Origin: Streptococcaceae bacterium AM104-57
GTDB lineage: Bacteria; Bacillota; Bacilli; Lactobacillales; Streptococcaceae
NCBI GenBank assembly: GCA_027659245.1
Contig: JAQDPW010000009.1
Span: 1-64,000, forward strand
Direction of reading: 5' to 3'
Length of the DNA: 64,000 nt
The notes beneath the pieces were generated by a model that saw nothing but the letters and a program-made list of their open reading frames with translations, was not told where the DNA came from and did not search any database. How positions within the stretch are numbered: position 1 is the first letter of the stretch; every line of letters begins with the position of its first letter. Positions 59,361-64,000 of this stretch are shown here, one piece after another. A program made the translations under genes and the position numbers.

Positions 59361-60128
59361 CTAAATATCTAATTTCGTAACAGTAAATTTGATATGCGAA
59401 TAGTCTTTTTCGATATCCTTATCTACCATAAAGGCGGTTGCATCCTTCTTGACCTGTACCAAGTCAATATTCTGTGCTTGAGCGGCATAGACACAGCCAC
59501 AGTAGCATTGACGATAAATATCGTACTCTTCACACATTTCTACAGAGCGTTTATAGCCTTGATTTTTCTTAAAGTCGCTCGGAAGATAATGAGTTGTGTA
59601 GATTTTCTGAACATCAATCCCGATACTATTGATGGTTTGCGAATTTTTGTGAGGACTGATAGTCAGGGCAGAACCGAAGTAATCAAATCCTAAGTCCATG
59701 GCCACCTGTGCTGTCTTATCCAGACGATAGTCAAAACAAACCTTGCAACGATCGCCACCTTCAGGTTCTTCTTCCAAACCTCTGACTAGCTGACGGTATT
59801 CGTTGGGTTCATAGGGTGCTTCTAGATATTGGACATGATTGCCAGTTCGTTCATTGAAATCACTGACAAACTTTTTGGTCACATAGGCACGCTTGTGATA
59901 CTCAGCTTTGGGATGGATATTTGAATTTGCAAAATAAATAGTTACATCTGCATATTTGGTCAAATACTCTAAAGTATAGGTGCTACAAGGAGCACAACAG
60001 ACGTGCATGAGAATGGTTGGTCTTTCTTCGTTTTTTTCCCAAACTTGAACCATCTTTTGCATGACACGGTCATAGTTGATCTTTTGATTGGGATTCATCT
60101 TACTTAGAATTTCTTCTACATCGATCAT
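59361..60128 (-). CDS. queH: Epoxyqueuosine reductase QueH
   Basis: Last step of queuosine synthesis in tRNA, by a metal-cluster enzyme of the DUF208 family. The 255 residues have HVCCAPCSTYTLEYL, the CKVCFDYRL pair and CYCGCVYA, giving the cysteine set of the family. It stands alone with its own promoter and terminator. Confidence 0.9.
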   Translation of the reverse strand: MIDVEEILSKMNPNQKINYDRVMQKMVQVWEKNEERPTILMHVCCAPCSTYTLEYLTKYADVTIYFANSNIHPKAEYHKRAYVTKKFVSDFNERTGNHVQYLEAPYEPNEYRQLVRGLEEEPEGGDRCKVCFDYRLDKTAQVAMDLGFDYFGSALTISPHKNSQTINSIGIDVQKIYTTHYLPSDFKKNQGYKRSVEMCEEYDIYRQCYCGCVYAAQAQNIDLVQVKKDATAFMVDKDIEKDYSHIKFTVTKLDI

Positions 60129-60151
60129 ACTCTTCTCCTTTTCCTCTTGCT

Positions 60152-60157
60152 ATTGTA
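60152..60157 (-). promoter_or_regulatory. Promoter of queH
   Basis: Minus strand TGTGGTACAAT, an extended -10, 23 nt before the start; AAAGGAG follows. Confidence 0.6.
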
Positions 60158-60195
60158 CCACAGGATGATCCTTTGGGCAATTAGGTTTTCGTGCT

Positions 60196-61395
60196 TTACT
60201 CAGTTTTTAAGTCCTTGTCCAATAGCTTACCCATCCTTGTCAGACTGATTATTAATATAGGATAAATTAAAAGTAAGATAAGGCCTAGAACTAAAAAGAC
60301 AGCTACAAGACCCCAACGATCAATCATCCAGCCTGTCAGTGGAAATATGACAATCATGGAAAGACTAAAGAGCATGGAATTGATACTAAGCATAGTTGCT
60401 CTTACACTGGAAGGTAAATAACCTTGTAAGTCATTGAAATAGATCGGCTGATAAACTGCATAAAGTGTATCAGTTAAAAGATATACAAGAAGAAAAGCAA
60501 AGGGGGTTCCTGAAAACACCAACAACAAGACCAAGCCCGTCAGTGCAACAAGAGTCGGAAAAACTCGATTACTATTCCATTTTTTACCGATTTGACTAGC
60601 TACATAAACCGCTATAAGATTTAACCCACTACCAATAAGCATAACCAGTGAAACCTGCCATCCTGCTAAGTCACTTATTTTCTGCTGATAATAAAAGTAA
60701 AACATACACATGAGTGTCCCTACTAGCTGATAAGTCAGCATCCAGTAAAAGAGTACTGGTTTTTCCTGCCATTCTTTACGAACTTGCTGGACAATCATTT
60801 TAAAGGTTAAGACTTCATTTTTCTCTCTCTTAGCCATTGGTTCTTTCATAAAATAAATCAAAATGATAGAAAGAAATGAAAATCCTATAGCAATCAGATA
60901 GGTCCAAGCCAATGCTCCATGAATAAAGAAGCCTGCCACAACTGTACCTAGGGTTCGGGTGACTTCTGCCACACCAGATAAAAAGCTCGAAATCTGAAGA
61001 TATCGGTCCTTTTGACCTGCTTCAACTGCTGAATCATATAAGAAAGCGGTACTGGTCCCCGAATCAAAATTGTAGGACCAAGCATTAACCATCATGGCAA
61101 TCGCATAAATCCAAAAATTTCCCTGACCAAACAAAATCAAGATAGAGGACACAATACTGGCCAAGCGAGCCAAATAGAGATTGGTCTTGTAACTAAATCG
61201 ATCAGCTAACATACCAGATGGGATTTCACACAAGAGACTTGTCCCATGAAAGATACTCTCTAAGAGACCGATTTGAAGTAAGGATAGACCATTTTGGATG
61301 AAAAATAAAATCCAAAAACTGGTAATCCCAAAATAAGAAGTGAATTCCAGACCTGCTAGGAGTGGAATATTGCGTTTGTAAGTTCTTTTAAACAT
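60196..61395 (-). CDS. MFS transporter
   Basis: A 12-helix transporter of 399 residues with GLLESIFHGTSLLCEIPSG and LADRFSYK (motif A-like loop 2-3), and an internal charged loop (PMAKREKNEV). It belongs to a Gram-positive drug/unknown-substrate group. Its Shine-Dalgarno (GAGAG) is weak. The plus-strand side upstream carries a terminator-like repeat, so it is isolated from asnS. Confidence 0.85.
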   Translation of the reverse strand: MFKRTYKRNIPLLAGLEFTSYFGITSFWILFFIQNGLSLLQIGLLESIFHGTSLLCEIPSGMLADRFSYKTNLYLARLASIVSSILILFGQGNFWIYAIAMMVNAWSYNFDSGTSTAFLYDSAVEAGQKDRYLQISSFLSGVAEVTRTLGTVVAGFFIHGALAWTYLIAIGFSFLSIILIYFMKEPMAKREKNEVLTFKMIVQQVRKEWQEKPVLFYWMLTYQLVGTLMCMFYFYYQQKISDLAGWQVSLVMLIGSGLNLIAVYVASQIGKKWNSNRVFPTLVALTGLVLLLVFSGTPFAFLLVYLLTDTLYAVYQPIYFNDLQGYLPSSVRATMLSINSMLFSLSMIVIFPLTGWMIDRWGLVAVFLVLGLILLLIYPILIISLTRMGKLLDKDLKTE

Positions 61396-61484
61396 CGTTT
61401 TCTCTCTTTCAATATGTAATATGAGTTTTTCTAAAAGACTTACTTAGAGTTGCCTACATTTTCTCCACCTCTTTCATTTAAAGT

Positions 61485-61659
61485 GAGAGTGGGACAGAAA
61501 TCGGTAATTCGTTAGAATTCGATTTCGTCGTCCCACCTCCGCACAGTTGAGTAGGGCTGTAAAAGCTGATGAAATCAGCGTAGTAGAGCCCACTCAACCA
61601 CTGCGTCTTGCTCGATAATCCAAAGACAATTGAGAGGCTAGGACTTTTGTCCCAGCCTC
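61485..61659 (-). repeat. 175-bp terminator-like intergenic repeat (SPRITE-like)
   Basis: Ends GAGAGTGGGACAGAAA and TTTTGTCCCAGCCTC are inverted copies with two or three mismatches. Inside, GTAGGGCTG... and AGCCCAC segments also pair. Similar sequences recur between genes of Mitis-group genomes as I recall; I liken it to SPRITE elements, but the family name is not certain. Confidence 0.6.
61634..61659 (-). terminator. Terminator hairpin of asnS within the repeat
   Basis: Minus strand GAGGCTGGGAC and GTCCTAGCCTC pair over 11 bp with an AAAA loop, 7 nt after the asnS stop; no strong T run follows. Confidence 0.65.
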
Positions 61660-61666
61660 ATGGTTA

Positions 61667-63010
61667 TTAGGGTTTGATACGGTGCAACATACGTGGGAAT
61701 GGAATAGCTTCACGGATGTGTTTAGTTCCAGCTGCGAAGGTTACCATACGCTCGATACCGATACCAAATCCACCGTGTGGTACTGTACCATATTTACGAA
61801 GGTCAAGGTAGAATTCGTACTCTGTACGATCCATTCCAAGTGATTCCATCTTAGCGACAAGGGCATCGTAGTCTTCCTCACGCATTGAACCACCGATGAT
61901 TTCTCCGTAACCTTCCGGTGCAAGCAAGTCTGCACAAAGCACGCGCTCTGGGTTCCCAGGAACTGGTTTCATGTAGAAGGCCTTGATGTCTGATGGATAG
62001 TTGATCACAAAGGTTGGTACACCAAAGTGGTTTGAAATCCACGTTTCATGTGGTGAACCGAAATCATCTCCATGCTCGAGATGCTCATAGTCCGCGTCCT
62101 CATCATTTTCATGCTCTTGCAAGAGATCAATAGCTTGATCATAAGTGATGCGTTTGAACGGCTCTGCAATATAGCGTTTCAAAAGCTCAGTGTCACGTTC
62201 CAATGTTTCCAAGGCTTGAGGAGCACGATCAAGAACACCTTGAAGCAATGCTTTTACATAAGCTTCTTGCAAGTCAAGTGACTCATCGTGTGTCAAGTAT
62301 GAGTACTCCGCATCCATCATCCAGAATTCAGTCAAGTGACGACGAGTTTTAGATTTTTCAGCACGGAATACTGGACCAAAGTCAAAGACACGACCAAGAG
62401 CCATAGCCCCAGCTTCAAGATAAAGCTGACCAGATTGGCTCAAGTAGGCTGGTGTTCCAAAGTAGTCTGTTTCGAAAAGTTCTGTAGAATCTTCTGCTGC
62501 ATTTCCTGAAAGAATTGGGCTATCAAACTTTATAAAGCCATTCTTGTCGAAGAACTCATAAGTTGCATAGATAATAGCATTACGGATTTGCATGACAGCA
62601 ACTTGCTTACGAGAACGAAGCCACAAGTGACGGTTGTCCATCAAGAAGTCTGTTCCGTGTTCTTTTGGAGTAATTGGGTAGTCTTGAGATTCACCGATGA
62701 CTTCGATGTCTGTAATATCCAACTCATAACCAAATTTTGAGCGCTCGTCTTCTTTAACAATCCCTGTTACAAAGACAGAAGTTTCTTGGCTTAGACGTTT
62801 GATGGTGTCAAATTTTTCAAGTCCTACTTCTTCACCGAATTTTTCGATAAAGTTTGGTTTGAAAGCCACGCCTTGGAAGAAGGCAGTTCCGTCACGCAAT
62901 TGCAAGAAGGCAATTTTTCCTTTTCCTGACTTGTTAGCAACCCAAGCACCAATAGTGACTTCTTGACCAACGTAGTCTTTTACTTCGATAATTGTTACAC
63001 GTTTTGTCAT
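61667..63010 (-). CDS. asnS: Asparaginyl-tRNA synthetase
   Basis: Class IIb synthetase of 447 residues: an N-terminal OB-fold anticodon domain ([21 protein letters not shown]) and the catalytic core with motif 2 [19 protein letters not shown] and motif 3 [17 protein letters not shown] is ahead of the ATG; extended -10 TGGTACAAT at 63062-63067. The leader is about 45 nt, too short for a T-box. Next to an aspartate aminotransferase gene, so linked to Asp/Asn supply. Confidence 0.96.
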   Translation of the reverse strand: MTKRVTIIEVKDYVGQEVTIGAWVANKSGKGKIAFLQLRDGTAFFQGVAFKPNFIEKFGEEVGLEKFDTIKRLSQETSVFVTGIVKEDERSKFGYELDITDIEVIGESQDYPITPKEHGTDFLMDNRHLWLRSRKQVAVMQIRNAIIYATYEFFDKNGFIKFDSPILSGNAAEDSTELFETDYFGTPAYLSQSGQLYLEAGAMALGRVFDFGPVFRAEKSKTRRHLTEFWMMDAEYSYLTHDESLDLQEAYVKALLQGVLDRAPQALETLERDTELLKRYIAEPFKRITYDQAIDLLQEHENDEDADYEHLEHGDDFGSPHETWISNHFGVPTFVINYPSDIKAFYMKPVPGNPERVLCADLLAPEGYGEIIGGSMREEDYDALVAKMESLGMDRTEYEFYLDLRKYGTVPHGGFGIGIERMVTFAAGTKHIREAIPFPRMLHRIKP

Positions 63011-63061
63011 GTTTTATCTTCCTTTTTTTGTTTAACTTGTCTAAAGACATTATTACCCACT

Positions 63062-63067
63062 ATTGTA
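63062..63067 (-). promoter_or_regulatory. Promoter of asnS
   Basis: Minus strand TGTGGTACAAT, an extended -10, about 52 nt before the start. asnS is thus separable from the aminotransferase gene. Confidence 0.6.
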
Positions 63068-63123
63068 CCACAAATAATGCCTGATAGCTAGATTCTATCA
63101 GAGAAAAATCTCAGGTTTTATCC

Positions 63124-63152
63124 AAAAAAATCTCCGTCAAGACGACGAAGAT
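63124..63152 (-). terminator. Terminator of the aspartate aminotransferase gene
   Basis: Minus strand ATCTTCGTC and GACGGAGAT (one G-T pair), then TTTTTTTGG; 7 nt after the stop. Confidence 0.85.
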
Positions 63153-63159
63153 CTTATTT

Positions 63160-64000
63160 TTATTTTTCCATAAATTGGTGCAAGCGACGAATAGCTTCTT
63201 TGAGTGTATCTAGGTCTGTCGCATAGCTGAGACGGACATTCTCTGGTGCTCCAAACCCTGCTCCTGTAATCAAGGCCAGACCAACTTCCTCAAGAATAGC
63301 CGTTGTAAATGCTGTTACATCTGTATAGCCTTTCATCTCCATAGCTTTTTTGACATTTGGGAAGAGGTAGAAAGCTCCTTGCGGTTTGACTACTTCAAAG
63401 CCAGGGACTTGGCTCAAGAGAGGATAAATGGTATTGAGACGTTCCTCGAAATCCTGACGCATGGTTTCTACGGAGTCTTGTGGACCAGTTAAGGCCTCGA
63501 TTGTTGCGTATTGTGAAACAGCAGTTAGGTTTGAAGTTGTTTGACCAGTCAATTTGCTCATAGCAGCAATAATTTCTGGATCACCTACTGCATAACCAAC
63601 ACGCCATCCTGTCATAGCGTAGGCCTTAGACACTCCATTGATGACAATAGTTTGTTTGCGAATAGCTTCTGACAGACTAGAGATTGGAACGAACTCATTC
63701 CCGTTATAGACCAAACGTCCATAAATATCATCTGCTAAGATAAGAATATCATGCTCAACTGCCCAGTTTCCAATTGCTAATAATTCCTCACGAGAGTAGA
63801 TCATCCCAGTCGGATTAGATGGTGAGTTCAGAACCAAGACTTTAGTCTTATCTGTTCGAGCTGCTTCTAATTGCTCCATAGTTACTTTAAAGTGATTGTC
63901 TTCCTTGGCTTGGACAAATACTGGAAGGCCTTCTGCCATCTTAACCTGATCCCCATAGCTAACCCAGTAAGGTGTTGGAATGATAACCTCATCTCCAGGA
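63160..64000 (-). CDS. aspC: Aspartate aminotransferase, class I (5' part beyond the window)
   Basis: PLP-dependent transaminase; only the C-terminal 280 or so residues are inside. NSPSNPTG, ADDIYGRLVY, the PLP lysine in GVSKAYAMTGWRVGY and the C-terminal RLSYATDLDTL are clear. The frame stays open to the last base (the codons before 63939 read PTPYWVSYGDQVK, typical of the family), so the internal ATG is not the start. Confidence 0.92.
   Translation of the reverse strand, partial: PGDEVIIPTPYWVSYGDQVKMAEGLPVFVQAKEDNHFKVTMEQLEAARTDKTKVLVLNSPSNPTGMIYSREELLAIGNWAVEHDILILADDIYGRLVYNGNEFVPISSLSEAIRKQTIVINGVSKAYAMTGWRVGYAVGDPEIIAAMSKLTGQTTSNLTAVSQYATIEALTGPQDSVETMRQDFEERLNTIYPLLSQVPGFEVVKPQGAFYLFPNVKKAMEMKGYTDVTAFTTAILEEVGLALITGAGFGAPENVRLSYATDLDTLKEAIRRLHQFMEK

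Noticed and set aside
63011-63067. T-box leader of asnS
   Set aside because: The leader is only about 45 nt and has no T-box consensus or terminator.

Overview
The window reads as core chromosome of a Mitis-group Streptococcus (S. mitis / S. oralis type, close to but probably not S. pneumoniae). Reasons: low G+C, a phosphorylcholine esterase with choline-binding repeats, LicD-type teichoic-acid genes, two exact 107-bp RUP-like elements, BOX-type repeats, and pneumococcus-like gene blocks joined in an order that, from memory, differs from the pneumococcal one. Almost everything is on the minus strand; only the amylase, fnr and the aph-like/recX/DUF402 group run the other way. No tRNA, rRNA or CRISPR array was seen.

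Layout. 1-1.9 kb: an IS150-type IS end, then an MFS gene between two RUPs in opposite orientation, then a BOX element. 1.9-4.6 kb: ftsX-ftsE-prfB, with the classical programmed +1 frameshift in prfB. 4.7-12.5 kb: a teichoic-acid cluster (LicD3-like, glycosyltransferase, a polymerase fused to a LicD domain, another LicD) running straight into a 904-residue phosphorylcholine esterase. 12.5-23.1 kb: one tightly packed aromatic amino-acid operon led by an rRNA methyltransferase gene and ending in an LCP-family cell-wall ligase. 23.2-24.7 kb: alpha-amylase under a perfect MalR-type operator. 24.9-27.3 kb: dnaD-like, metA (with a Met-box) and apt. 27.4-33.4 kb: membrane protein, ABC-F, cca, dapB, degV, DUF1149. 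33.4-36.4 kb: glmM-cdaR-cdaA (c-di-AMP and cell-wall precursor supply). 36.5-37.5 kb: fnr. 37.9-42.1 kb: an AT-rich island with a LanFEG-like ABC transporter and a two-component system, but no bacteriocin gene. 42.3-48.8 kb: whiA-yvcK-rapZ, ridA, engB-clpX-small ORF-folA, dpr. 48.9-54.9 kb: a heterodimeric ABC exporter, tpiA and rlmCD. 54.9-57.1 kb: an aph-like kinase, recX and DUF402. 57.1-59.2 kb: an Rgg regulator plus methyltransferase pair between imperfect direct repeats. 59.3-64 kb: queH, MFS, a terminator-like repeat, asnS and the 3' part of an aspartate aminotransferase gene cut by the window edge.

How they work together: several blocks serve the envelope. The teichoic-acid cluster makes, polymerises and decorates choline-bearing polymers; Pce trims the same choline; the LCP protein attaches polymer to the wall; GlmM and CdaAR link precursor supply to c-di-AMP; FtsEX governs septal hydrolysis. 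The most unusual items are the polymerase-LicD fusion coupled to Pce, the orphan lantibiotic-immunity-like island, the ~113-bp periodic repeat in the dapB leader, and three genes whose -10 boxes lie only 6-7 nt before the start codon (predicted leaderless mRNAs). Many starts given here were moved downstream of the longest open frame to the ATG or GTG with a Shine-Dalgarno sequence or family-consistent N-terminus.
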